Source: Mesostigma viride (lineage: Eukaryota; Streptophyta; Mesostigmatophyceae; Mesostigmatales; Mesostigmataceae). From it: 64,000 bases of DNA. Location: assembly GCA_009746045.1 (NCBI GenBank), contig RPFO01000104.1, forward strand, positions 6,181,395 to 6,245,394, written 5' to 3'. Positions 49,401 through 60,403 of this stretch are shown in pieces. A model generated the notes under the pieces. It was not told where the DNA came from, made no database searches, and saw only the letters and a list, made by a program, of their open reading frames with translations. Position 1 is the first letter of the stretch. Every line of letters begins with the position of its first letter. The translations under genes and the position numbers were made by a program.

Positions 49401-52400
49401 TGCATCGTTTTTCCCGTCTTTGTTCTTATCATGTCCATTTCATCACGACTCTTGTTGAGCTCCTGCATCGTTTGTTGGTCAAAGACTAAGACGGAGACAT
49501 TATGCTCCGTCAAGTCCGGTGTTTTCTACAACGCCACCCGCATCTGTTCGGTGCTGCCCCTTGGCACAAGCTCTACCAACAGGTCGTGGACCGGCTGGAT
49601 CGCGTAGTATCTCCGAGCATCTGAACCCTGTGATGCCAGATCTACTTTGCGGCCCTTACGAGCTTGGCACTGGATTCGTTGTCCCCACCGTCGCTGCAGG
49701 ATACATAGTGTTTTCTGGCATACATGGCCGTTTGGTTCACGCCGCACGTTGAAAGTGGTGTCCTCCGGATTTTTGCCTTTGCGCCGTGAGCAGTTTTCTT
49801 GGACGTATGGAAACATGGCATGGTAAACTTAATGACTGACTAGCTAGACCTTTTCAGTGGCTTTCCATTTGCGGGTATTTCCTCGTAAATGGTGGGAGAG
49901 CGATCGCAGCAATGGTGCTCACTACTGGACAATGCCTGCCAGTTCGGCTCGAAACACACGCCCTGATCAGGCAAGATGTTTCCGGCCCCACCGTCGAGGT
50001 CATCTATTGATCGTTTGCGAGCCATAATTTCAACGGACAAGGCTACACATTTCCATCTCGATTCATGTCCATGATCCTGAACGACTCGAAGACGCTACGA
50101 TAAGATAACGGCAGGCTCGAGCTACCATGGCCCAGATTCTTCCAGGTTTCTGGCCTGCGCTGGTTGTCTCATGGATACCACGCTAGAACAGACTACTAGC
50201 CATTACCCTAGCTACCATACCCTAGCTAAGGTGCCCTAGCTACACTACCCTAATGACGGTACCATGGCCACACCAAAACAAAGACATGAGCTACACCACC
50301 CCAGCTAGAAACAACACCCCCACCGCGGCACGCACCCACTCAGCCGGCTTGGCCCGCCCCCTGCAGATCGGGTACTTTGCGAGCAGCCGTGTGATGGTGG
50401 AGGCCTTCCAGTTGGACACGCGCGCCGCCCCACGCATCATCCCGTCGGTGCTCTGCGCCAGCTGCTGCGTGGGCCACACGGCGTCGAGCGCCGCCACAAA
50501 CTCGCGCGTGCCCTGCCGACAGCTGTCGCGGATCATGGCGCCAGGTGTGCCATGCGCGTGGTGGCATGTGCCAGGGTGGAGGAAAGCAAACCTAATTCAA
50601 CGACAAGGCAGAAAACAAGACTTTTGTCTTCCTCTCAGCGGCAACGGATCCTGAAGAAAAACGACGCATCTGGTGATGGCCCGTGGGGGGGAACACAAGA
50701 CGGGATGACTGTCACGGGAGTAGACCAGTCCTGGCTGTGTGCATGTGTAAACCCCTCCCACGTACGCCCTCAGTCTCCCTCAGCACGCGCTCCCACGAAC
50801 GCCCAACATTTCTCATTGCACCTGCACAAGTGCACTAACGCAGGTCTCGTTGCACCTACACAATCACGCATAACAAATAACATGATGACCCACACGTAGA
50901 CGAACAACCATGATGACCCACACGCTGACGAACAACCATGATGACCCACACGTAGACGAACAACCATGATGACCCACACGTAGACGAACAACCATGATGA
51001 CCCACACGTAGACGAACAACCATGATGACCCACACGTAGACGAACAACCATGATGACCCACACGTAGACGAACAACCATGATGACCCACACGCTGACGAA
51101 CAACCATGATGACCCACACGTAGACGAACAACCATGATGACCCACACGTAGACGAACAACCATGATGACCCACACGTAGACGAACAACCATGATGACCCA
51201 CACGTAGACGAACAACCATGATGACCCACACGTAGACGAACAACCATGATGACCCACACGTAGACGAACAACTATGATGACCCACACGTAGACGAACAAC
51301 CATGATGACCCACACACTGACGAACAACCATGATGACCCACACGTAGACGAACAACCATGATGACCCACACGTAGACGAACAACCATGATGACCCACACG
51401 TAGACGAACAACCATGATGACCCACACGTAGACGAACAGCCATGATGACCCACACGCAGACGAACAACCATGATGACCCACACGTAGACGAACAACCACG
51501 ATGACCCACACGTAGACGAACAACCATGATGACCCACACGTAGACGAACAACCACGATGACCCACACGTAGACGAACAACCATGATGGGATGGGCCACTT
51601 CATCGTCAGCTCGTTACGTTACAGGTACATGCTGAAGAATGAAGAAAGAGCACTGGATGGCATCACTTTATGCACGCCGTGCAGCGCTCACCTTCGCACC
51701 GGGTGATACTTTGCCAGCAGGTTGAGGTACTTGAGAAGCGGTGCCTTGGCCGAGGGGTCCAGGTCCTGCAACAACGTGCACCAACGCGGCAGGGGCCGTG
51801 AAATCAGGGCTAATTTGGTAAGAGTGCACATCCCACCTGCCAGGTTCATCACCACCATAGTCACAGATTGTAGGTGTGTTACAATACCAGCATATGCATC
51901 AACCCATGCAATACTATGAGCAAACCAGCGGGGGGCCCTGCGCAGAACGAAGCATTACCACTGCATCGTCACCAACGTTGCAGACCGGCTTTGCAACTGC
52001 CCTGCCAGAGGGAATGCAACTAAGGAACGTGCATGGCCTAGCCGCCATTGTCAAGGCAAGCTGGCTGCCTTGACCGCCCAAACACCCGCCTCTAGGCAGC
52101 TGCTACGTTTCCAGAGGTCATTTTCCAGTCGCCCCCTCAGGTCACCCCCGCCATATGACCTCCACCGCGGCTCCAGCATGACAGCAGCACGCTTCTATGC
52201 TCTGTCACCACCCAGCCGTGCACCTGTATACAGACGGCACGGTACGGTACGGGGTGTGCCGACGGCCTTTCTTCCCACAACCTAGCCTTGGCAGACATTA
52301 GAAGCTGGCCACCGTACTCAACGACTCATATGTACGATGATCATAGCACTATCTTGACATTCGATAGAATTACCGGCCCAAACGCTATCAGCTCCACGCT

Positions 52401-55400
52401 CTGAATGGTGGCCTTGACGACGTCATTCAGGTCCACCTGGGGTAGTCGTGACGCCACGTGATGGACAGAGAGGAAAGAATCAGTACACAAAACCAACCAA
52501 CCGAGATGAGAAACACAACACCTCAAAGACAGAAACTAAAAGAGCGCCACAAAATCTAAAAGACGGAAGGGAGGAGAGACTTGCTCATGCCAGCCACAGG
52601 ACATGCCCCCGAAATATAAACCAAACTATCCAGAGAAGGCCGTTCCTCGAATGGGGGAGCCATGATTTGGACAGCACAGACGCTATCACGGGGAAGCGAC
52701 ACTATCAAGGGTTGCAACGGCATCCCGACAACACTATTGCAAGCCGGGGTTGCTTTGCGAAGCCGTAGGATCGTGGGGTTAGCAGCCCAGCAAGTGCCGC
52801 AGTGGCACATGGCGCCACCTACCAGGTGCCGCAGTGGCGCGTTGATGTGGATGGAAAACAGAAAACAGCACAACAGGTATCGCAGCAACACGCATTGTAC
52901 GTGGGTGGGCGACACATGCCATTTAGGGCCTACCGTGTGCCGCAGTGGCGCGTTGATGTGGATGGGCAGCGCCACCTCAGCACCGTCAGATGTGGCCACG
53001 GGCACACTGCCCTCCCTGGGCTCGGCGTCCATCTTGGCGAGGGTGGCGATGGTCACGCGCTTGGTCTTGTCAAAGTCCAGCGTGACATTGCTGAGGGGGG
53101 GGGGGGGGAAGAGGGGTATGGGACGGTCGGGGGTGACGTGGGATGGGGAACGGGGAGGTGAGGAAGGGTCATTGCGAATGGTGAGGCAGGGTGCCCGCCA
53201 CACTGGGGTGCTTGCGGGGAACATTTGCGGGCAGCTGCTTGCGGGGGAGGATATATCTAGGGTGTGCGTGCCAACATAGAGAAAGTGCCGGTGTGGAAAA
53301 GGACCTAGGGCGGGAACCTTTAAGGGTGCATACAAAACGATTTATTACCAAAAATTAGCTTGATGTAATGCATACACAAAAATGGCGCAGTCCATAATAT
53401 GTCGTCAAACCAGTGCAAAGGAGAAGGTAATACAACTATGACAATGTGCAACTGCAACTCTTAACTCTTAATAGCATGCCACACATGTGTGTCCAACAGC
53501 ACACAGCAGCGCACGCGTGTGGATGGAGAGGGCAACCACCTACTTGCCCAGCTTATTGCTGATCCACGCGACCACGTTGGCAGCCGACAGGGTTATCTGG
53601 CGCGCCGCAGGGTCCGGGTTGTCCCTGTCGTTGACCGTGAAGATGGCCTGGGGCCCCTTCAGGAAGTCGGAGGGGGAGCCCCAAAAGAGTGTCGGGTACA
53701 TCTTGACGTTGTAGCTGTTGCACAGGTCTTTCTGTTGGGGGAAGAGAAGCGGCCAGGCAATATGGAGAAGAAATGTGGTTGGCGGTGTGGATGGGCAACG
53801 TGGGTTGGGTGTGCAGTCAAAAGCATGTGTGGGTGAGTTAGTTGCTGGGGCACAGGAGAAAAACAGACCAGGGCATGGATGGATGCATACATGGATGCAT
53901 ACATGGATGCATATATGGATGCATACATGGATGCATAGATGGATGCATAGATGGATGCATAGATGGATGCATAGATGGATGCATGTATGGATACATAGAT
54001 GGATGCTTGAATGAGGGCATAGAAAGAGATAGGGGGAACGCGTCTTCTGGCGCACGGCGGAAAAGGAAAGGTCTCCCCAAAATCAACTCTGCGGCTACTG
54101 GCTCTCATCTGGCCGCTCGCAGGCAGGCGCTCTGAATCTGCCTCTAGCTCACAAGCGCTCACTACTTGCGCTCACCAAACGCAGTCACGCATCATCAGCC
54201 ACACTCGTCACCAAGCGCTACTAGCAAGCTTTGTCGCTGGGTCTTTTGAGGAGTCAAATGAAATCGAGGTGCATAAATTTCAACGCAATTCCACGCACAA
54301 AGGTCCATTTGTTTCCGAAGGTGCTCCATCGTCATCCATGGTCCCAGTTTTTGCGAATTCACAAGTGTTCTATTATTCCCTGCTGCTCACATACGCAACA
54401 CAGTTAACCTGGGCCACCCCACTGCCTCCATGCTCCCACCCCTCACGGCCCTCCGTGCTCCCACCCCTCACTGCCCTCCATGCTCCCACCCCTCACTGCC
54501 CTCCATGCTCCCACCCCTCACGGCCCTCCATGCTCCCACCCCTCACTGCCCTCCATGCTCCCACCCCTCACGGCCCTCCATGCTCCCACCCCTCACGGCC
54601 CTCCATGCTCCCACCCCTCACTGCCCTCCATGCTCCCACCCCTCACGGCCCTCCATGCTCCCAGCCCTCACTGCCCTCCATGCTCCCATCCCTCACTGGT
54701 CCTGAAGCCATCCATTTTCCCTAAACTACGTTCGCATTTGTGTTTTGCCCACTAATGCTGCGCTATTCGACCGCGACTCACGCTGGTCACGCAGTTGATC
54801 TTGGCCACCAGCACATGGGGCTCGGGTCGCGGTTCCGTGTTGAACAGCGTGCCCACTTTGGCGTACTCGGGCTGAGGGGGGCAGCCGCCAGGGTTGGCCA
54901 GGGATGTGCACGCCAGCAGGAGACACAAGTTCGATGTGAACAATTTGAGTACAGAAGCCCTAGAGACCACATGCCAGACAAACATCAGAACTGGATATGG
55001 GCGCAGGCAGTGGCAGTGAAGTGAAACAGATGCAGCTTTTGAAACCAACCCCCCCGCGTTGTTACCTTTAAAATGTTCATGACAACCAAGCGGAGGGCTT
55101 CTGCCACATACTCGGCATTTCCATGTGCAAATCTTAGGGTGCATTGTTGATGCCTTGTTTCTCTGTTTGTCATCCATCTCTCCTGCTGCTTCATCGTCTG
55201 CATTTGATAAAGCACACTGATGATGCGTGTCGGATGATGCATCTGCCTATGATGCATCTGCCTGATAATGCACATTGGAACGAGTGCAGGCGCATGTTGG
55301 CTTGGTGCATAAAGTTGGAGACGGCGGATTTCAGGGTCCATGGAGGTTGGAGACAAAACCCAGCGCAGCCACACCTCTTCAGAACAAACAACATTCTTAC

Positions 55401-57148
55401 GGGTATGCACTGCGCACACGTGAAAGCACCTCCAATAAAGTGTGCAGGTGACTTCCACTGAAGTGTGGAGATGGCAGGAGTCAACGGCTCGCACCCGGCA
55501 CACCGGTTATCGGTAGCCCAGCCACTTGACATGGGTCGCTCTACAGCTTCGCACGGCAATCACTCGCCTTGGTCGCCTAGGTGGTTCGTCAGCTCCTGGC
55601 ATGGCGTGGTGCCTGTGCATGTGCCATGCTCCCCTTGAAAGGATCCCACGCAGATGCCAGAGACCATATACTGGTACCGATAGCCTGATAGCTTGAGGCC
55701 TAAGGGCCTGCATACTGGGTGCACTTCTATGCATCTCACTGTAGAGTGATTTGTGTATTCGTTGAGAATGAAAATTATGAAAGCGAGTGCAGTAACACAA
55801 AGGGTGCACTAAATAAAAATTGGCGTATTTTATACGTCGTTATAGATAGCAATGGGCATGCCTCGGTGGCAGTATGCGTACAACTAAGGAGCCATGCCGT
55901 GTGCCACAGGCAAGCAAGCGGGTTGCTCTAGCGAGCTGTTTCGCAATCGCGCCATCTCACCATGAAGCGCTGGCAGTGGGGGCACCAGGGCGCGAAAGCT
56001 TCTACCTGCAAACGCCAGCAGACAAGGTGAGCGATGTCACAACCCACGCATGCATGCCACATGGCCAGGAGACATCAAACACTATCCATGGAAGCAAGGT
56101 GACAGCTGGTAGAGGCATGCACGCTAGGGATGAGGGGGGAGGGAGGCCGCTAGCTGGGTAGAGGCCATCGTCTACTTATGGCAACAAGCCAGTAGATGGC
56201 CTGGGCAGTGGGCCAGCATGGTGACGGTCAGGTGTGTGGCGTTGCAACCAGCCCTTCACGCAACAGGGGGGGCATTCCCCTTTTCTAGCACCTGCCTTGT
56301 TCTTTTCTGTCCTTGTGTATACTGTGTATACTACCAAGTGTCTGCCAGAGGCCCTGCGTTCGAGTCACCGTAGCGTACTAATTTCAACTTTATTCTTGAC
56401 AGTATATTATCTTTTTAACTGCCTATACTAGAGCACGACAATTCTGGTATGGGTTCTCTCCCTGCTCCAAATGAAACCGCTGACTGCAGCTGCTGCAGCC
56501 GCAGCTACGGCAGTGGCTCGTGCTGCTGCTACAGCACGCCCCGGGTACAACAGCACTGTTGAAACAGCCGCGGCTCTTTATGACGGCACATTACCATCCT
56601 TACCGCGCAATCCTCTTGTTCATAGCTGAACAAGTTGAACTCCTATAAACTTGGCTATCCATGTGGGCAAAGACCCTCTTTGAAGTGGGAAAAGTGTAGA
56701 CTTTATATACAGCCATCGTACATTTTTGCCAAGATTAAGTGATGTCTTGCAAAGCGTGACCTGATCCGACTCACAACCCTAATGCACCCTAAGTCATCCA
56801 ACTATATGCCAACACGTCTGAGCACGCATAACAAGCACGCCTCGCCAAGAAAAGTACCCCATCGCCTAGCACCGTGTCGCATTCCTTAAAAACAAACTTA
56901 TTTTTCCCAGCATGAATGTTTGGCTGTCTAGAAATTCCCGAGGTTTACCGGCATCGGACACTCACCATGGCATACTTCTCTGTGGCCGAAGAAAGAACGC
57001 TCTCGATGTTTTCAACGGTAAGTTCCTTGCAATCATCTGGAATGGTAGCCATGCCATTTTCTGAGCCCGCGTGGCTTATGCCCAGAAAGGCACAAACAAT
57101 GCCGACAACGAACAGGCCGGCTGCCCAAGGCCGCCATGAATTGCACAT
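45750..57148 (-). CDS. QSOX: Gene C: quiescin sulfhydryl oxidase (QSOX), 11 exons, 631 residues
   Basis: QSOX makes disulfides in secretory proteins: its thioredoxin domain oxidises the client and its FAD-bound Erv/ALR domain passes electrons to O2. Exons in transcription order: 57148-56966, 56005-55961, 54871-54782, 53731-53544, 53090-52934, 52436-52374, 51765-51692, 50522-50336, 47932-47745, 46860-46794, 46403-45750. They total 1,896 nt, all splice phases agree, and one frame runs from ATG to TGA. Landmarks: signal peptide (1 to about 27), thioredoxin CPHC at 69-72, a middle region with a weak second thioredoxin-like part, then the Erv domain with RGFSCGLWQLFH (340-351), CDQC (379-382), HNRVN (412-416), FPKVQWPP (432-439), CPEC (443-446) and a membrane helix near 592-609. 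The open frame continues upstream of the chosen ATG, but only without a Met before a stop; the chosen Met begins an ideal signal peptide. Confidence 0.93.
46794..46860 (-). CDS. QSOX: QSOX exon 10: 67-bp exon with the second FAD motif
   Basis: Twenty-two codons plus one base: PDAMAVQSKHDAVMWMWGMH then NR, before GTAGGT. With exon 11 this forms W-x-x-HN-x-VN, the second flavin-contact motif. Confidence 0.9.
47640..47749 (-). repeat. 19-bp x 6 reiteration of the QSOX exon 9 donor
   Basis: On the - strand the border CCAA + GTGAGTTG is repeated six times at 19-bp steps (CCAAGTGAGTTGCC...); five copies keep GTGAGT, one is GTAGTTG. Confidence 0.95.
47745..47932 (-). CDS. QSOX: QSOX exon 9: Erv/ALR FAD-binding core with CDQC
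   Basis: Reads GSCKGTLPHTRGFSCGLWQL, then FHSTSVR and FFACDQCQRHFMEA. RG-x-x-CGLW-x-x-FH is the FAD-binding signature of the Erv/ALR family; C379-x-x-C382 is the redox pair next to the flavin, and C332/C344 match the structural pair. The donor at 47744 is followed by five more copies of the same 19-bp border. Confidence 0.95.
48614..49624 (+). pseudogene. Reverse transcriptase fragment (YIDD, GIPMGTNC type; possibly Penelope-like)
   Basis: An open frame of 291 codons (48614-49489) has ordered RT motifs: ATYDFTTLYTTL, FGIPMGTNCAGLLANLYLYT (fingers/palm), RYIDDVIAF (catalytic YIDD), then NYLDLNI and VYDKRKDPKY. After an in-frame TAA at 49487 the same frame goes on with MLRQVRCFLQRHPHLFGAAP to TGA at 49622-49624, the normal tail of this RT group, so the stop is a break. 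The N-terminal RT region expected before the first motif is not visible, so the copy is 5' truncated. It lies antisense in the intron between QSOX exons 8 and 9. The group is common in algae and animals; its assignment to Penelope-like elements is tentative. Confidence 0.85.
49833..50172 (+). repeat. Interspersed ~340-bp repeat family, copy 1
   Basis: Starts TAGACCTTTTCAGTGG, passes TTTGCGGGTATTTCCTCG and CGAAACACACGCCCTGATCA, and ends TTTCTGGCCTGCGCTGGTTG. Two more copies are at 59,090-59,455 (same strand) and 62,050-62,410 (opposite strand). No ORF is shared. It lies inside QSOX intron 8, just 3' of the RT fragment. SINE or non-autonomous element. Confidence 0.8.
50336..50522 (-). CDS. QSOX: QSOX exon 8: approach to the Erv domain
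   Basis: Starts CRQGTREFVAALDAVWPTQQ after GCGACAG and ends KPAEW at a weak GTGCGT donor. Joined to exon 9 it gives W-x-x-C-K-G, the usual lead-in to the FAD domain. Confidence 0.82.
50883..51590. repeat. 28-bp minisatellite, 25 copies
   Basis: Unit ATGATGACCCACACGTAGAC plus GAACAACC in a QSOX intron; few variants. Confidence 0.96.
51692..52436 (-). CDS. QSOX: QSOX exons 6-7: second thioredoxin-like / helical middle region
   Basis: Exon 52436-52374 (VDLNDVVKATIQSVELIAFG) and exon 51765-51692 (DLDPSAKAPLLKYLNLLAKY then HPVR) match the segment of plant-type QSOX just before the Erv domain, ending in the conserved HP-x-R before the Cys-Arg start of the next exon. Confidence 0.85.
52800..52933 (-). 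repeat. Extra copies of the QSOX exon 5 border
   Basis: On the - strand CATCAACGCGCCACTGCGGC + ACCTG + GTAGGT (about 52,819-52,855) repeats the true exon end (GCGGCACACG + GTAGGC) about 120 bp inside the intron, and a third partial copy follows. Confidence 0.88.
52934..53090 (-). CDS. QSOX: QSOX exon 5: linker
   Basis: Reads NVTLDFDKTKRVTIATLAKM and then a charged linker, ending APLRHT at GTAGGC. Position and phase fit the segment between the first thioredoxin domain and the helical middle region. Confidence 0.8.
53544..53731 (-). CDS. QSOX: QSOX exon 4: end of first thioredoxin domain
   Basis: Begins KDLCNSYNVKMYPTLFWGSP with the cis-proline loop typical of the fold (YPTLFWG) and ends ISNKLG plus two bases at GTAGGT. 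The split Asn codon is completed by the next exon. Confidence 0.92.
53873..54005. repeat. 12-bp minisatellite (ATGGATGCATAC)
   Basis: About 11 units in a QSOX intron, immediately after exon 4 acceptor side. Confidence 0.95.
54425..54705. repeat. 25-bp minisatellite, about 11 copies
   Basis: Unit CTCCCACCCCTCACTGCCCT plus CCATG; C-rich on the + strand and so G-rich on the QSOX sense strand. Confidence 0.95.
54782..54871 (-). CDS. QSOX: QSOX exon 3: thioredoxin domain
   Basis: Thirty codons between CCCCTCAG and GTGAGT: PEYAKVGTLFNTEPRPEPHV then LVAKINCVTS, the strand after the active-site helix. Phase 0 on both sides. Confidence 0.9.
55961..56005 (-). CDS. QSOX: QSOX exon 2: 45-bp exon with the CPHC redox centre
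   Basis: This tiny exon, between TTTGCAG and GTGAGA, reads VEAFAPWCPHCQRFM. Joined to KYAM it completes the thioredoxin active site. The middle residues of the CxxC are Pro-His (Gly-His is usual in animal QSOX). Confidence 0.92.
56966..57148 (-). CDS. QSOX: QSOX exon 1: signal peptide and start of thioredoxin domain
   Basis: ATG at 57148 begins MCNSWRPWAAGLFVVGIVCA followed by FLGISHA, a basic-hydrophobic-small pattern of an ER signal peptide with likely cleavage after Ala27. The exon continues into KELTVENIESVL, the opening of the QSOX thioredoxin domain, and ends at KYAM before GTGAGT. Confidence 0.85.
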
Positions 57149-59089
57149 CTCACAATCGCTATCGGGGTCGTCCCCGTAATCGGAGTCGGAATTGGTACCT
57201 ATGTTCAAACTAGAATTATTCCAGCGAGGAAACTGCGCCCGGACAACCTCGCCGGTGGCCACTCTAAATTGCCATCCCTGTTGATGCAGGATGCCCTCCA
57301 CGGACACGGAAGGCAAGCTGCCATACCCACTTCGCCAATGCAGTATTGCAGGCGTCACACCCAAATCATCGTTCTTGCTGGCGTTCTCGCACAAAAGGTC
57401 CAGAGTACAGTTGTGCGATCACTGCATTGGACGATGACGTCGTAAACAAGAAACGAAAGCTACTGTATAAACTGATACTAGAACTGTTGCCAGTCAGTCA
57501 GTTAGTTGGATACAAATAAAACTGTAGATACTGTACGGTAAACAAAGATAGTCTTAACGTTGGTGACAGGGCACAGCACAACATGTGCGGACCCATGCGG
57601 GATATTCGTCGATCAGTCATCACTCATCACGACTGCTGATCATGAGTGCTGGTTCTCGGTTCTCCATATTCTCCCGCCAGGCTCGCGAATATTTCTCCCC
57701 ATCCCCAGTCAGTGTGACACAAGCTCACACGCCCAGTCGGCTACAGTAGGCGGGCTATGTGACCATGCGCCGTGAAATTTTTGCGAGTGGCAGACTTGCT
57801 GGGGCGAATGGCGATATACACCGTAGTCCGCGTTGGTAATTTTACTAACTAAATAATTATGAGGCTGGGCGCGTTCCCCTTGGCCCACCGACTGAGGACG
57901 GCTTATGCTCACTCACGCGTACGTGACGCAGTCACGTGTCTATCACGTGTCTATTAATTAATTAATTATGATCATGTGAGGCCCGCCTGCAGTTGGGCGC
58001 CGGCCACATGCAAACGATCATAAATAACTGAACAACAGATTTTCAAATAACTAATTCCCGAGTGTACTCCCCTGTCAGTACATACAACAAATTTTTTCTA
58101 GCTAGCTACCAAACAAACAAATAAATTGTACATAAATATTCTTTGACTGCCAAGAGCGGCGCTTCTTTCGCGGAAAAAAACAAAGAAGTCTTGGGGTGAC
58201 AAATGTGCTCTTACCGACTCTTACGGCAGCGGTACTCTTACGGCAGCGGTAACCGGCAGCAGTGCTGCCGGCTAGCTGGGATATACCAAACTCCACAGCC
58301 ATTTAATGAGCATTTAATGAGCATTTAAGCTTTTGCTGGCCGACCAGCTAGTGGTCCCAGCCCCGTTTGAACATCGCATTCACTCCCTCTCTCCTGCTTG
58401 GACTGCCGCTCTGCAGCACAAGCGGAGGTGGAAGATGATTGTCCTGCTGGCTCACACGCCAGCCGGCCCCGGCTCATCATGTGGGCAAGCCCCCCCCCCC
58501 CCCCAAGAGGAAGGGGCGCTTAATTGCTGAGTATAGATAGTAGTTAGCTGGGTTTTCTAGATTAGAGTAGCTTAGAGTTAGATTAGTTCGGTTTCGCGGC
58601 TTCGCCCGGCCCTGCACCTAGGCCTCACTAATCCATGGCATCTAGCAAGGGAACTGCCGAATATGTGCTACATCATGATCTCCCAACGGAGTCATGTTAT
58701 AATTTCATTTCATTTAGTTTAATATTCCAAACAAACAAATTAATATCAAAATATTGCGCAGACAGTTCAACGGTTGTTTGGTAACCAAACAAACAAACAA
58801 ATAATTAATTAAACGGGCGCGCACAATAGCACTTGCAACCAATTATAAACTAACGCTAATACTGTCTAATTCCGAACAGAGTGTTCGTATTCATACGCGA
58901 TACCGCGCGTCGTACACGGCCCGAGGTGTATAATGTATAATACGCGGTGTATAATAATGTATTATACGCTGATCGTACATGTACGCTATCTCTTAAAATC
59001 CCTTTTTGGGCATGTTTTCGAGGGTTCTTCAACATTCTGAGCAACCAAGCATGGGCTGCTGGTGTTTTTGCCTACCTTTTGCCTATACA
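57149..59089. other. Upstream of QSOX, no gene seen
   Basis: Contains the QSOX promoter region by position, though no TATA box or CpG-like structure stands out. Local short palindromic words (TATAATACGCGGTGTATAAT-type near 58,935) and an ACTCTTACGGCAGCGGT doublet near 58,220. Confidence 0.6.
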
Positions 59090-59455
59090 TTGACTGACTA
59101 GCTAGCTAGACCTTTTCAGTGGTTTTCCATTTGCGGGTATTTCCTCGTAAATGGTGGGAGAGCGACGGATCGCAGCAATGGTGCTCACCACTAGACACTC
59201 CCGGCCAGTTTGGCTCGAAACACACGCCCTGATCAAGCAAGCTGTTTCCGGCCCCAACGTCTAGGTCATCTAGTCGTTCTACACGTAAGCCAGCCATGAT
59301 AATTTCAATGCACAAGGCAGCCTACACATTTCCATCTCCATTCATATTCATCATCCTGCACGACTCGAAACCGCGGACAAGATAACGGCAGGCTCGAGCT
59401 ACCATCATTGGTCCGGATTCTCCCGATTTCTGGCCTGCGCTGGTTGCCTCCTTGA
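59090..59455 (+). repeat. Interspersed ~340-bp repeat family, copy 2
   Basis: Matches the copy at 49,833 throughout, ending CTGGCCTGCGCTGGTTGCCT. Confidence 0.8.
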
Positions 59456-59792
59456 TACATGACATGCATGCATAGCATGACATTGGCATTGCCATCACTA
59501 CCTAGAAATACAAGCATAGTTTCTACCGGTCTAACTTGATAGTTTCTCTTCAAAATCGACACAACAACTAAGTATCAATGCAGTACTTATCAATTCACAA
59601 CTCGCTTGAATTAAAGGAAAATAAGTATAGAATATATCTCCGTTGGGAAATGGGAGTACATGATCATTGTAGCACATATCCCTGAGTTGAGAAGGGGCTC
59701 TTTGGCATTCTTGGCTGCTTGCTGCAAGGCCGGTCAAGCTTTATGCCATGCATAATGACTGCATGATTAACTAATTGGAGTCTAGCACCGCA

Positions 59793-59827
59793 TGCATGCA
59801 TGCATGCATGCATGCATGCATGCATGC
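59793..59827. repeat. (CATG)n microsatellite
   Basis: Nine CATG units, self-complementary, next to the ORF1-type LINE tail. Confidence 0.95.
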
Positions 59828-59937
59828 CACGAGCGAAAAGTAGTGCGCCGAGCACTGCATGCAGCTTATATGCACGAACGCTTCAATATATCGGGTACCC
59901 GTCCGTGACTCCCCATGCAACGGGAGCACGAGTTTAA

Positions 59938-60403
59938 TTCATTAATCAATATTAATCATTATTAAAAAATTTTATTCATTATTAAAATTAAATTGGAACA
60001 TATCTCTGTTGGGAGTACATGCATGTAGTAGTCCTGACATATCCCTGAGAAGTGGCATAATATATGAAGTGAGACAACTAGCATATATGGGCCACTTCCT
60101 ACAAGGGTATAGGGTGTAAACTACACCTTAGTAGCTGCTCTGGACCCGTGCACAAATTAGTGTACCTGCACCAAGTCTATGTATTCCAGCAGCTAAGGTG
60201 CGGACATAGGGTGGAAGATCATCATGCATGGCGACACATTGGCTAGGGCATGGTGGTTCAGCAGCTATAGAGAGTAGCTCTCTGCACGTACAGGCAAAGC
60301 TAATTGGCTAAATAGTATCATCGGTGCATGGGGAGTACCATCATAGGCGCACTGACATGCGCGTAGGCGTGGGCCGGCCATGCATGTGCTAAGCTAAGCC
60401 TGA
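59938..60403 (-). mobile_element. 3' tail region of the ORF1-only LINE-like element
   Basis: Non-coding segment homologous to 30,690-31,090 (shared landmarks: TTGGGAGTACATG, CCCTGAGAAG, CTAGGGCATGG, ATCATAGGCGCAC). It ends in an A/T-rich tract with TTAATCATTATT-like repeats, taken as the LINE 3' tail. With 60,404-61,567 it forms one element, about 1.6 kb. Confidence 0.5.

Noticed and set aside
50883-51590. CRISPR-like regular repeats (also at 1-3221, 8780-10615, 21185-22235)
   Set aside because: Units are contiguous or near-contiguous with no unique spacers, and this is a eukaryotic genome.
50770-51603. 277-codon minus-strand ORF of VVRLRVGHHGCSS repeats
   Set aside because: Produced by the 28-bp array; no family resemblance.
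56945-57394. Longer QSOX N-terminus starting near 57,394
   Set aside because: That start is TTG; no ATG lies between it and the upstream stop. The ATG at 57,148 begins a good signal peptide.
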